A stretch of 34,308 nt of DNA. Origin: JBAQMG01 sp049302575. Lineage in GTDB: Bacteria > Bacillota > Desulfitobacteriia > Desulfitobacteriales > Desulfitobacteriaceae. The position numbers were made by a program, and so were the translations under genes. Below are positions 16,013 to 22,250 of the stretch, in pieces. The notes under the pieces are model-generated. The model was not told where the DNA came from and did not search any database. It saw nothing but the letters and a program-made list of their open reading frames with translations. Each line of letters begins with the position of its first letter. Positions within the stretch are counted from its first letter, which is position 1. The DNA is taken from contig JBAQMG010000082.1 in NCBI GenBank assembly GCA_049302575.1, forward strand, positions 1 to 34,308, written 5' to 3'.

Positions 16013-17869
16013 TCACCCTTTCAATTCTATCTGAACCCCTCTTCCCGGGCATACCCCGCACCCGGTGCAATCGGCAAAACGGCAATCTAAGGTTAATTTT
16101 TCTTGTAAGGCTCGATGATGCTCCTCTATCAAAAATCGTTTAGTCACACTGCTTTCTAAATGATCCCACGGAAGAACATCGTCATAATCCATTGACCTGT
16201 TGGCATAAAAATGGGGATCAATACCCATTTCTTCAAATCCTTTTAACCAAATTTCATAACGAAAGTGCTCTGACCAACCGTCGAAACGACACCCCGCCTT
16301 AAAAGCCCATTCCAACACATCAGCCAAACGTCTATCCCCTTTGGCAAAAACGGCTTCAATAAAACTTGTCTGAACATCATGATAACTGTATTTTATCCGT
16401 TTATCCCGAAGTTTTTCGCGTAAATATTTTTGTTTGAGGTCTAAGGAGCTTTGTCCTTCTTGAGGTTCCCACTGAAAAGGGGTATGGCTTTTGGGAACAA
16501 ACGAACTTGTCGATACCGTAAGCTTAATACTACGTCGAGCTAATTTTGTGCCTAGGGCAATTACCTTTTTTGCTAACGCCACTATACCGTCTAAATCTGC
16601 TTGTTCTTCAGTAGGCAAACCGATCATGAAATAAAGTTTGATACTCGACCAGCCCGCTCTAAAGGCAGATTCAGCAGCCTCCAGTAGATTTTCCTCTGTC
16701 ACACCTTTATTAATGACATCCCGCAGGCGCTGGGTCCCTGCCTCGGGGGCAAAGGTTAAACCTGACTTTCGGACTTTTTGAACCTCTTCCGCTAATTTTA
16801 CGTCAAAAGAATCCACCCGCAGGGAAGGTAAGGAGACTCCAATTCTTTTCGTTTCATATCTATTCGTAAGTTCAGTCACCAGAGGTTGAATACACGAATA
16901 ATCACCGGTAGACAGAGAAGTTAACGAAAGCTCTCCGTAGCCTGTTGAGCGAATGAGTGCTTCGGTCTGCCGTAACAAGACCTCCGCAGAACGCTCACGA
17001 ACTGGTCGATAGATCATTCCTGCCTGGCAAAAGCGGCAGCCTCGAGAACAACCCCTCATAACCTCCAACATGATCCGATCATGCACGATCTCCATATAGG
17101 GCACGATCGGTTGTTCAGGGAAAAAAGCAGTTTCCAAATCCTTAACAATAGCCTTTTCGACGACTTTCGGAAAACCAGGCTCCACAACGATCTCTGCAAT
17201 ACGTCCATCTGCTTTATATGCAACCTGATAAGCTTGCGGAACATAAACTCCTTCGATCTGTGCAACCGCCGCCAAGAACTCCTCACGTGGGGACGATTTC
17301 TTCTTCTGTTCGTCTATTAGCCTCAAAACTTTAGGTAATTGTTCCTCACTCTCACCTAAAAGAAAGAAATCTATAAAAGGAGCTAAGGGTTCAGGATTAT
17401 AGGCACATGGCCCTCCAGCTATAACCCAAGGATCTTCCGCTCCCCGTTCAGTTGAACGCAACGGAATTCCCGCTAAATCCAACATATTTAAAATATTAGT
17501 GAAACTCATTTCATATTGAAGTGTAAATCCCAAAACGTCGAATTCCTTAATAGGATGTAAGGATTCTAAGGCATACAGGGGAATTCCCTGTTCGCGCATC
17601 TTTTCCTCCATATCGATCCAAGGAGCAAAAACACGTTCACAAACAAATTCCGGGATTGAATTGACTAAATGATAAAGAATTCTTGTCCCTAAATGAGACA
17701 TGCCTACTTCGTATACATCTGGAAAAGCAAAGGCCATATGAACTGAGGTCGCCTCCCAATCCTTATGAATCGAGTTCCATTCTGTGCCTAAATAGCGACT
17801 GGGCTTTAATACCTTGGATAATAAAAGCTCGACTTGCCGACGAATTCCCTCCACACTGTGACTATTCAT
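16013..17869 (-). CDS. TIGR03960 radical SAM protein
   Basis: The 618 residues have an N-terminal B12-binding-like Rossmann region (about 30-190; VGMSHLGTRILYHLVN, IAGGPCAYNPEP). A radical SAM domain follows with the 4Fe-4S motif CSRGCRFCQAG (near 275). A C-terminal extension ends with another cysteine cluster, CRFADCTGCGVCPG, which may hold a second cluster. The substrate is unknown. Neighbours rng, rplU and rpmA suggest an RNA or ribosome-related modification, but that is guesswork. The ATG at 17869 has its only good purine run, AAGGGGG, about 13 bases upstream, and overlaps the stop of a possible upstream peptide frame (17866-17946). Confidence 0.9.
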   Translation of the reverse strand: MNSHSVEGIRRQVELLLSKVLKPSRYLGTEWNSIHKDWEATSVHMAFAFPDVYEVGMSHLGTRILYHLVNSIPEFVCERVFAPWIDMEEKMREQGIPLYALESLHPIKEFDVLGFTLQYEMSFTNILNMLDLAGIPLRSTERGAEDPWVIAGGPCAYNPEPLAPFIDFFLLGESEEQLPKVLRLIDEQKKKSSPREEFLAAVAQIEGVYVPQAYQVAYKADGRIAEIVVEPGFPKVVEKAIVKDLETAFFPEQPIVPYMEIVHDRIMLEVMRGCSRGCRFCQAGMIYRPVRERSAEVLLRQTEALIRSTGYGELSLTSLSTGDYSCIQPLVTELTNRYETKRIGVSLPSLRVDSFDVKLAEEVQKVRKSGLTFAPEAGTQRLRDVINKGVTEENLLEAAESAFRAGWSSIKLYFMIGLPTEEQADLDGIVALAKKVIALGTKLARRSIKLTVSTSSFVPKSHTPFQWEPQEGQSSLDLKQKYLREKLRDKRIKYSYHDVQTSFIEAVFAKGDRRLADVLEWAFKAGCRFDGWSEHFRYEIWLKGFEEMGIDPHFYANRSMDYDDVLPWDHLESSVTKRFLIEEHHRALQEKLTLDCRFADCTGCGVCPGRGVQIELKG

Positions 17870-17946
17870 GTTAGAAAAATTGCCCCCTTGTTTGTTACCG
17901 ACATTGTTGTTACCGACATTGTTGTTACCGACATTGTTGCATCCAT
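17866..17946 (-). CDS. Possible 26-residue upstream peptide containing a three-fold repeat
   Basis: The minus frame from ATG 17946 reads MDATMSVTTMSVTTMSVTNK and then GAIFLT before TGA, which overlaps the radical-SAM ATG as ATGA. The peptide is built from the 15-bp tandem repeat. It has no ribosome binding site, but its ATG lies only about 5 bases after the predicted transcription start, so near-leaderless translation is conceivable. Low confidence. Confidence 0.2.
   Translation of the reverse strand: MDATMSVTTMSVTTMSVTNKGAIFLT
17894..17938. repeat. Perfect 15-bp tandem repeat, three copies
   Basis: GTTACCGACATTGTT occurs three times head to tail (17894-17908, 17909-17923, 17924-17938) without a mismatch. 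It lies in the 5' leader of the radical SAM gene, 25 bases before the start codon. The 15-base period keeps every reading frame. Confidence 0.95.
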
Positions 17947-17957
17947 GGTAATTTAGA

Positions 17958-17966
17958 ATTATATCA
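17958..17966 (-). promoter_or_regulatory. Extended -10 promoter of the radical SAM-DUF2344-rng operon
   Basis: On the minus strand a perfect TATAAT (plus 17958-17963) is preceded by TGA, the TGn extended -10 element. No good -35 is seen at 16-18 bases. Transcription would begin near 17951, about 80 bases before the radical SAM start. Confidence 0.55.
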
Positions 17967-18009
17967 TAAAATTTGTAAAAAACCTAGCGCACAACAATAA
18001 AATTTCTCG

Positions 18010-18079
18010 TTCAAAGGTGTCGACACCACCACACCTTGAACAAACAGAAGCAAACCCTAGGCCGAAAAAGCCCAGGGTT
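18010..18079 (-). terminator. Pair of hairpins downstream of azoR
   Basis: Stem one pairs 18010-18020 with 18031-18040 (TTCAAAGGTGT/ACACCTTGAA, one bulge). Stem two pairs 18053-18062 with 18070-18079 (one mismatch). Neither has a strong T-run. They lie in the 57-126 bases after the azoR stop and may end its transcript. Confidence 0.4.
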
Positions 18080-18135
18080 CCAATCGTTTACCAGACTTAA
18101 TTTACTTTGAGAACAACGCTTCATACAAAGCTTCT

Positions 18136-18771
18136 TTAGAAACTTTTGGCCACTTGTTTAGCCCTATCAATGGCCTTAGCCTTAATATCTTCGGCCTTAT
18201 CTGGTGTTTGGGCCATGCCTTCGGCAATCACGGACTCAATTGAAGGTACGCCTAAGAAGGTCAGTACGGCCTGGATATAGCTATGACCAAATTCAAAACC
18301 CTTGGCCGATCCTTCGGAATATACACCGCCCCTAGCTTGAATATGCAACGCTTTTTTATCTGTCAACAGACCAACCGCACCAGTTTCAGTGTATTTGAAG
18401 GTTTTTCCAACAATAGAGATAGCATCAATGTAGGCCTTCATATTAGGAGGAATGCTAAGATTCCACATAGGAGTAACAAAAACATATTTGTCTGCTGCTG
18501 CAAATTGATCACTTAACTGATTAATCTGACCTACGATATTTTTTTCTTCAGGGGTCAACTGATCAAAAGCCATTCCCTGTTGAAGCTTTCCCCAGCCACT
18601 GAACACATTTGTATCAATAAATGGAATATTTACCTTGTATAAGTCCAGTGGGATAATTTCGTCATTCGGGTTCATCTGACGATAAGCGTTCAAAAATGCT
18701 TGGCCTACTGATAAGCAAATAGAATCCTCCACTTGTTTCGGGTTTGCTGTGATATACAACACCTTTACCAT
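18136..18771 (-). CDS. azoR: FMN-dependent NADH-azoreductase / quinone reductase
   Basis: AzoR flavoproteins reduce quinones and azo compounds by two electrons with NADH and protect against electrophile stress. The 211-residue protein (normal length) begins VLYITANPKQVEDS, the FMN-phosphate loop of the flavodoxin fold. It then has FVTPMWNLSIPPNMKAYIDA (PMWN contacts flavin) and ARGGVYSEG. The start is ATG at 18771. It is transcribed away from an HxlR-type regulator gene, the same layout as the quinone-responsive YodB/AzoR system of Bacillus subtilis, so control by that regulator is likely. Confidence 0.92.
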   Translation of the reverse strand: MVKVLYITANPKQVEDSICLSVGQAFLNAYRQMNPNDEIIPLDLYKVNIPFIDTNVFSGWGKLQQGMAFDQLTPEEKNIVGQINQLSDQFAAADKYVFVTPMWNLSIPPNMKAYIDAISIVGKTFKYTETGAVGLLTDKKALHIQARGGVYSEGSAKGFEFGHSYIQAVLTFLGVPSIESVIAEGMAQTPDKAEDIKAKAIDRAKQVAKSF

Positions 18772-18980
18772 TCTTACATCCGTCCTTTCCGTGTTAAGAA
18801 GTTCTTCAGGAGATTAAGTACTAGCTTTTACCTAATCTTGTTTGTCTTTAGCTATTATGTCACGGCAAGCCTAAATTAATGTAAAATAAAAAAGAACCCT
18901 TCTTTTACCCTCGTACCAACTTCTTTTTAAATTTAATAATTAATAAGTTGCTAGGATATGATATTATATGTTAGCTGCCA

Positions 18981-18997
18981 TTTTATCAAGTAGGCAC
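18981..18997. promoter_or_regulatory. Candidate HxlR operator, copy 1
   Basis: The minus strand reads GTGCCTACTTGATAAAA. The same 17-mer, with two changes, is at 20227-20243 in the second divergent gap of this module. Here it lies 48 bases before hxlR and would overlap a TTATCA -35 (18983-18988) paired with TATAGT (19008-19013). Regulator identity is inferred. Confidence 0.5.
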
Positions 18998-19009
18998 TTT
19001 TTTGTTCTA

Positions 19010-19029
19010 TAGTAACCGAAAACATACTA
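19010..19029. promoter_or_regulatory. TAGTA-N10-TACTA inverted repeat before hxlR
   Basis: TAGTA (19010-19014) and TACTA (19025-19029) form an inverted repeat across the presumed -10/start of hxlR. HxlR family members bind as dimers to such symmetric sites and often repress themselves. TAGTA/TACTA half-sites also build the large palindrome at 20162-20214. Confidence 0.4.
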
Positions 19030-19044
19030 AGAGGAGTTGAATCC

Positions 19045-19431
19045 ATGATGACGGAACACGATCCGCATGAGCAATGTCACATGAAAGAACAATGTCATAA
19101 ATATGAAATATGTCCAATGGGTTTAGTGCAAAATATGGTTTCTGGCAAGTGGAAAATACTAATTTTGTGGTATTTAAGTTACAACACGCTTAGATTTAGC
19201 GAAATAAAAAAGAAATTACCTAATGTTACGCAAAAAATGCTAACCCAACAGTTAAGAGGTTTAGAAGAAGATACACTTATTTACAGAAAAGTTTATCCAG
19301 TGATACCGCCTAAAGTGGAATATGGTTTAACAGAGGTAGGGAAAAAAATAATACCTATCCTGAAAATGATGCATGGGTTTGGATCTGAATATTTAAACGA
19401 AAGTCTGAAAAAGACGGAAATCGAACAATAA
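19045..19431 (+). CDS. HxlR-family transcriptional regulator with Cys/His-rich N-terminus
   Basis: The 128 residues carry the HxlR winged helix-turn-helix: CPMGLVQNMVSGKWKILILW, RFSEIKKKLPNVTQKMLTQQ, LRGLEEDTLIYRKVYPVIPP and VEYGLTEVGKK. The N-terminus holds three cysteines and four histidines in the first 23 residues (HDPHEQCHMKEQCHKYEIC). C23 matches the conserved family cysteine that senses quinones or thiol stress in YodB-type proteins; the extra Cys/His pairs are unusual and might bind metal. ATG (19045 or the adjacent 19048) follows AGAGGAG. It is divergent from azoR. Confidence 0.92.
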   Translation: MMTEHDPHEQCHMKEQCHKYEICPMGLVQNMVSGKWKILILWYLSYNTLRFSEIKKKLPNVTQKMLTQQLRGLEEDTLIYRKVYPVIPPKVEYGLTEVGKKIIPILKMMHGFGSEYLNESLKKTEIEQ

Positions 19432-19500
19432 GCATTTTTAAGATATTGATACCTGGATTCGTTGAAGAATTTCCCGAAAATAAAGGGAATTTTACGATAT

Positions 19501-19550
19501 AAACAAAGGAGCCCAATATCTCTCCATAAAGATATCGGGCTCCTTTGTTT
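19501..19550. terminator. Bidirectional terminator between hxlR and the split-barrel gene
   Basis: A 21-bp stem (19501-19521 with 19530-19550, one A-C mismatch) has AAACAAAGG at its base, giving T-rich tails on both strands. It separates convergent genes: hxlR ends at 19431 and the minus gene ends at 19597. Confidence 0.85.
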
Positions 19551-19596
19551 AATTAAATTTAGGATCGTTTTTCCAATCCGTAATACACGTTTTGTT

Positions 19597-19995
19597 TTAA
19601 TCTATTTTCTTACCAGCCATCGGCCCTGGTTTAAGGCTATGAATTTCTTCAATATGCACCAGAACTATTGCTTTCGGCCTAGGTACTCCCATTTTCTCAG
19701 ATAAACTTGCAGCTTGCTCATAAAGTTCCCCACTACTCTTAAGCTCAGAACTACCCCAAAAGCGATAGCCGTCAGGTATTTCTCTATTTACTACCGCTAC
19801 GGCAACTCTGGAACCGTCTACAATGTTTCTGTAGGTAGCTCCGCCTGTACCTTCACTAAACATCAAGGTATCATCGTTAAGAACCTGCGTTGAACGTTTT
19901 GGGGCAATGTTTTGAACACCTTCTTTACTTACTGTTGCGACAAAGCATTGCTCATTTTTAACCATTTCCTTCATATCCTGCGTAAGAACAGCCAT
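19597..19995 (-). CDS. Pyridoxamine 5'-phosphate oxidase-like split-barrel flavoprotein
   Basis: The 132-residue protein fits the FMN-binding split-barrel superfamily: MKEMVKNEQCFVATVSKEGV near the start, PKRSTQVLNDDTLMFSEGTG, then TYRNIVDGSRVAVAVVNRE and an ending with LVHIEEIHSLKPGPMAGKKI. Such small members are usually flavin- or F420-binding reductases or carriers, not true PNP oxidases. ATG at 19995 follows AAAAGGGGGG; an upstream ATG at 20031 is less likely. It is divergent from the doxX-like gene and close to azoR/hxlR, which suggests a redox-stress role. Confidence 0.8.
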   Translation of the reverse strand: MAVLTQDMKEMVKNEQCFVATVSKEGVQNIAPKRSTQVLNDDTLMFSEGTGGATYRNIVDGSRVAVAVVNREIPDGYRFWGSSELKSSGELYEQAASLSEKMGVPRPKAIVLVHIEEIHSLKPGPMAGKKID

Positions 19996-20140
19996 AATAT
20001 TCCCCCCTTTTCTTTTTAAACTACACTCCAAATATAATTGAGAAGTCGAAAATTGACCTGTTATTTTCTAAAGACTCACTATAAATGAGTTGTAGTTAAA
20101 GACTTTATCTGAATTATAAGATACGAAAGATAATATGAAT

Positions 20141-20214
20141 AGTACGTACTTTAAAGTAACCTAGTACCTTAAATAATACTAATATTACTTCTCCTAGTAT
20201 TATTTAAGGTACTA
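20141..20214. repeat. Cluster of palindromes with a 20-bp perfect inverted repeat
   Basis: AGTACGTACT (20141-20150) and TACTTTAAAGTA (20147-20158) are perfect palindromes. Next comes a 20-bp perfect stem, 20162-20181 with 20195-20214, loop 13 bases. Words TAGTA/TACTA recur at each end. It lies between the divergent split-barrel and doxX-like genes, upstream of the doxX promoter. It could be an operator array or a cruciform/RNA hairpin; it has no T-tract of a terminator. The remaining DNA of this 388-base gap holds the promoter and operator at 20227-20263. Confidence 0.75.
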
Positions 20215-20226
20215 TAATACTTTTAT

Positions 20227-20243
20227 GTGCCTACTTGTCAAAA
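20227..20243. promoter_or_regulatory. Candidate HxlR operator, copy 2
   Basis: GTGCCTACTTGTCAAAA matches the site at 18981-18997 (opposite orientation) in 15 of 17 positions. It covers the -35 of the doxX promoter. ACTTGT (20233-20238) and ACAAGT (20243-20248) add a local inverted repeat. Confidence 0.5.
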
Positions 20244-20263
20244 CAAGTCTTACATTCTATAAT
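20235..20263 (+). promoter_or_regulatory. Sigma-A promoter of the doxX-like gene
   Basis: TTGTCA (20235-20240), a 17-base spacer and a perfect TATAAT (20258-20263). Transcription would start near 20270, leaving a 5' leader of about 114 bases in which I see no known riboswitch. Confidence 0.75.
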
Positions 20264-20383
20264 TTGTACAGGTTGAAAGTGCTTCAGAAATGAGTTATTG
20301 GCACAGAGAAAAACACCTTTAATAGCTATATTTGTTAGAAATTAACACAGACTAAAAAGGATTGTACAAGGAGGGGTAATACA

Positions 20384-20755
20384 ATGAAAAAAGCTGCTAC
20401 GGTTGTCCGCTATTTATTCGCAGTGTTCTATATTTTTTCCGCTTTGGGGTATTTCTTTGGTTTTATGCCTTTACCTAAGATGACAGGAATGGCACAACAG
20501 TTGATTGACGCAATGATCGGTTCCTATCTAATGACCTTTGTTAAACTTACTGAGTTAGTCGGAGGTATCTTGTTATTATTTAACGTTGTCGGACCTTTGT
20601 CTCTGGCCATATTGGCTCCTATCACATTGAATATTTTCCTTTTTAATTTGACCTTAAACCCTTCTGAATTACTTGTAGGTTTAATAATGCTTTTGATTCA
20701 TCTGGGTTTAACTTGGCACTATCGGGAAAGGTTCATGTTGTTTTTCCGAAAATAA
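20384..20755 (+). CDS. DoxX-like four-helix membrane protein
   Basis: The 123 residues are nearly all hydrophobic, with four membrane helices (about 7-27, 48-70, 72-90 and 95-113). Features such as YLFAVFYIFSALGYFFGFMP and LVGGILLLFNVVGPL fit the DoxX/DoxD-like family. DoxX-type proteins are associated with thiol or quinone redox chemistry, but the role of most members is unknown. ATG at 20384 follows AAGGAGGGG. It belongs with the azoR/hxlR module by position and by the shared operator-like site. Confidence 0.75.
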   Translation: MKKAATVVRYLFAVFYIFSALGYFFGFMPLPKMTGMAQQLIDAMIGSYLMTFVKLTELVGGILLLFNVVGPLSLAILAPITLNIFLFNLTLNPSELLVGLIMLLIHLGLTWHYRERFMLFFRK

Positions 20756-20814
20756 GCCAATGTCTAATGTGAATTATCTCTTGCCAAATAACTCAAAATA
20801 TACGCTATTACTCT

Positions 20815-20837
20815 GGGGGGATGACCCTCCTTTTTTT
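20815..20837 (+). terminator. Terminator of the doxX-like gene
   Basis: GGGGGG (20815-20820), loop ATGA and CCCTCC (20825-20830), then seven T residues. It stands 60 bases after the stop. Confidence 0.75.
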
Positions 20838-20867
20838 CTTTGTCTTTTTTATGGCTACTTAATCTCC

Positions 20868-21767
20868 TTAACTAAGTCCTAACTTCCCAACAGGATAATC
20901 AATCCCCTCACGCAACATCCCCTCTAAGATCTCCGTTTCGGTAAACGTCCTAGCCACCCCAAATTCTTGATTTGGCAATACAATCAAAGCATAACTATCC
21001 GGTGTCAATTCCTCAACTACACGTATCAGCGAAGTATCCTGACAAACAGTGAGCCACTTACTACGCATAAGCCCCTTTCGCACTAATTCCTCTTTTTTTC
21101 GAGTCAGTTGGCGAAGGAAGGTCAGCCTTGCAGCGGCAATTTCCTTATTACCCGCTAACCAAAAAAATCCGCCTAAGGGAATTAAAACAAGGGTTTCCCC
21201 ACTCAATCCTGCTTGAGATATTACAACAATCCCCGTTATAGCAAGGATTACCCCCACTATTTTCCCGGCCCAAGCCAAAGCTTTGGTAGTTTTAACGAAA
21301 CCAAAAAACTGCACAAACAACGCTCTTACTACCCTACCCCCATCTAGTGGCAAGACCGGTAGAAGATTAAAGACTGCTAATAAATAATTAAAACGCACAA
21401 AATCTTCTGCCAGCGTTCCAACCCATAAACCTTGCCAACGAAGTGCCTGACCAAAAAACAGCAAAATAACATTAAAGAACGGGCCAGCCAAAGCCATCAG
21501 AGTTTCCTCGACTTTTCTCCCTTCAAAAATGTCATCGCAAGTAACTGCCCCCCCAAAGGGAAATAATTCTAAACTAAGCACCCTAAATCCATAGGCCTTA
21601 GCAACAGATAAATGGGCTACTTCATGCCCTACGACCAAACCAAAGGCTAGAAGGGCTTCAGGGAGTAACCCTAATAACGCATATATACCTAACAGCAAAA
21701 GAAGACTGGGATGGATCTTGATACTCACCCCAGTCACCTTACCAATTTCCAAATTCACCAACCCCAA
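20868..21767 (-). CDS. spoIVFB: SpoIVFB-type M50 site-2 protease
   Basis: SpoIVFB is the intramembrane zinc protease that cleaves pro-sigma-K during sporulation. The 299 residues show the HExxH site as GHEVAHLSVA (H48, E49, H52) and the third ligand region NLLPVLPLDGGRV (N134, D142), among several membrane helices. The C-terminal CBS-like segment (about 235-299) ends VARTFTETEILEGMLREG, as in SpoIVFB. In many Firmicutes the gene stands near rplU/rpmA; here it is four genes and a redox module away. No spoIVFA is present in the window. The listed start is TTG at 21767; GTG or TTG a few codons in are equally possible, because no good ribosome binding site is seen. Confidence 0.8.
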   Translation of the reverse strand: MGLVNLEIGKVTGVSIKIHPSLLLLLGIYALLGLLPEALLAFGLVVGHEVAHLSVAKAYGFRVLSLELFPFGGAVTCDDIFEGRKVEETLMALAGPFFNVILLFFGQALRWQGLWVGTLAEDFVRFNYLLAVFNLLPVLPLDGGRVVRALFVQFFGFVKTTKALAWAGKIVGVILAITGIVVISQAGLSGETLVLIPLGGFFWLAGNKEIAAARLTFLRQLTRKKEELVRKGLMRSKWLTVCQDTSLIRVVEELTPDSYALIVLPNQEFGVARTFTETEILEGMLREGIDYPVGKLGLS

Positions 21768-21957
21768 ACTCTACAGCCAATATTAGCCTTAATCAATCTA
21801 TTAACCCCAACAGAATAATCGCAATCTAATCCATTCAAAGCCGTCCCCACTACGCCAACCCCACGCCAGGAGTGCAACGATATGACATCAACCCCTACAG
21901 CATTATCACCAACTAATCTCCCGTCCCTCGTACCTCGTTCCAAGCCCGTAAATCACT

Positions 21958-22227
21958 CTTGCTAAGTGAGCATATAGCGGAATTTGCGTGAGCGAGCGTA
22001 GGCGATAAGGCGTTAAGAACGACAAGTGACTAGTCCATGGCTAGAACAAGGATGTTCTGATTAGTCACCGCCATGACTCGAACAAGGATGTTCGAGGTTA
22101 GAACACCGCCATGGATGGCAAGGTGTCGGATGGCAAGGTGTCGGATGGCGATTAGTGGCGGATGGACTGATGCCGAGTGGATGTAGACTTATAGTCAAAC
22201 GAGTAGCAAATGTAGCGCATGCGAACG
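21958..22227 (+). repeat. Dispersed intergenic element, copy 1
   Basis: The left end (21958-22026, CTTGCTAAG...GACGACAAG type) and right end (22205-22227, identical 23 bases AGCAAATGTAGCGCATGCG plus AACG) recur at 23668-23735 and 23793-23815 in the same orientation. The centres differ: this copy carries the paired AGGA hairpins and a GGATGG array. Confidence 0.8.
22026..22183 (+). ncRNA. CsrA-binding-like hairpins and GGATG array (possible CsrB-type RNA)
   Basis: Hairpin one: AGAACA-AGGA-TGTTCT (22043-22058), held by an outer 7-bp stem (22026-22032 with 22062-22068). Hairpin two: CTCGAACA-AGGA-TGTTCGAG (22077-22096, 8 bp perfect). Both contain ACAAGGATGT, matching the core of the CsrA/RsmA consensus from in vitro selection (RUACARGGAUGU). 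Five more GGATG words follow at 22113, 22128, 22143, 22160 and 22179. Only the plus strand has them. No clear promoter or terminator was found, so transcription is unproven, and some repetition comes from a local tandem repeat (GATGGCAAGGTGTCG). Confidence 0.35.
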
Positions 22228-22250
22228 GGTAATATTGGCTTAATATGACC

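Larger units (their letters stand above)
21775..22240. other. Gap between spoIVFB and queA bounded by an 11-bp inverted repeat
   Basis: AGCCAATATTA (21775-21785) and TAATATTGGCT (22230-22240) are exact inverses at the two ends of the 483-base gap. The gap contains the repeat element described at 21958-22227 and the GGATG motif array. No convincing open frame was found on either strand. Confidence 0.5.

Noticed and set aside
16008..16085. N-terminal extension of the DUF2344 protein
   Set aside because: It overlaps the conserved cysteine-rich end of the radical SAM protein; the family start MRLRIAYTK has its own ribosome binding site.
21755..21943. 62-codon minus frame upstream of the M50 gene
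   Set aside because: It overlaps the protease start, has no ribosome binding site and an unnatural composition (VGVDVI, GVGVVGT).
21958..22227. Integron attC site or CRISPR array
   Set aside because: GCGTTAAG resembles an attC core by eye, but the paired core sites are missing; the tandem units are too few and uneven for a CRISPR, and no cas genes are present.
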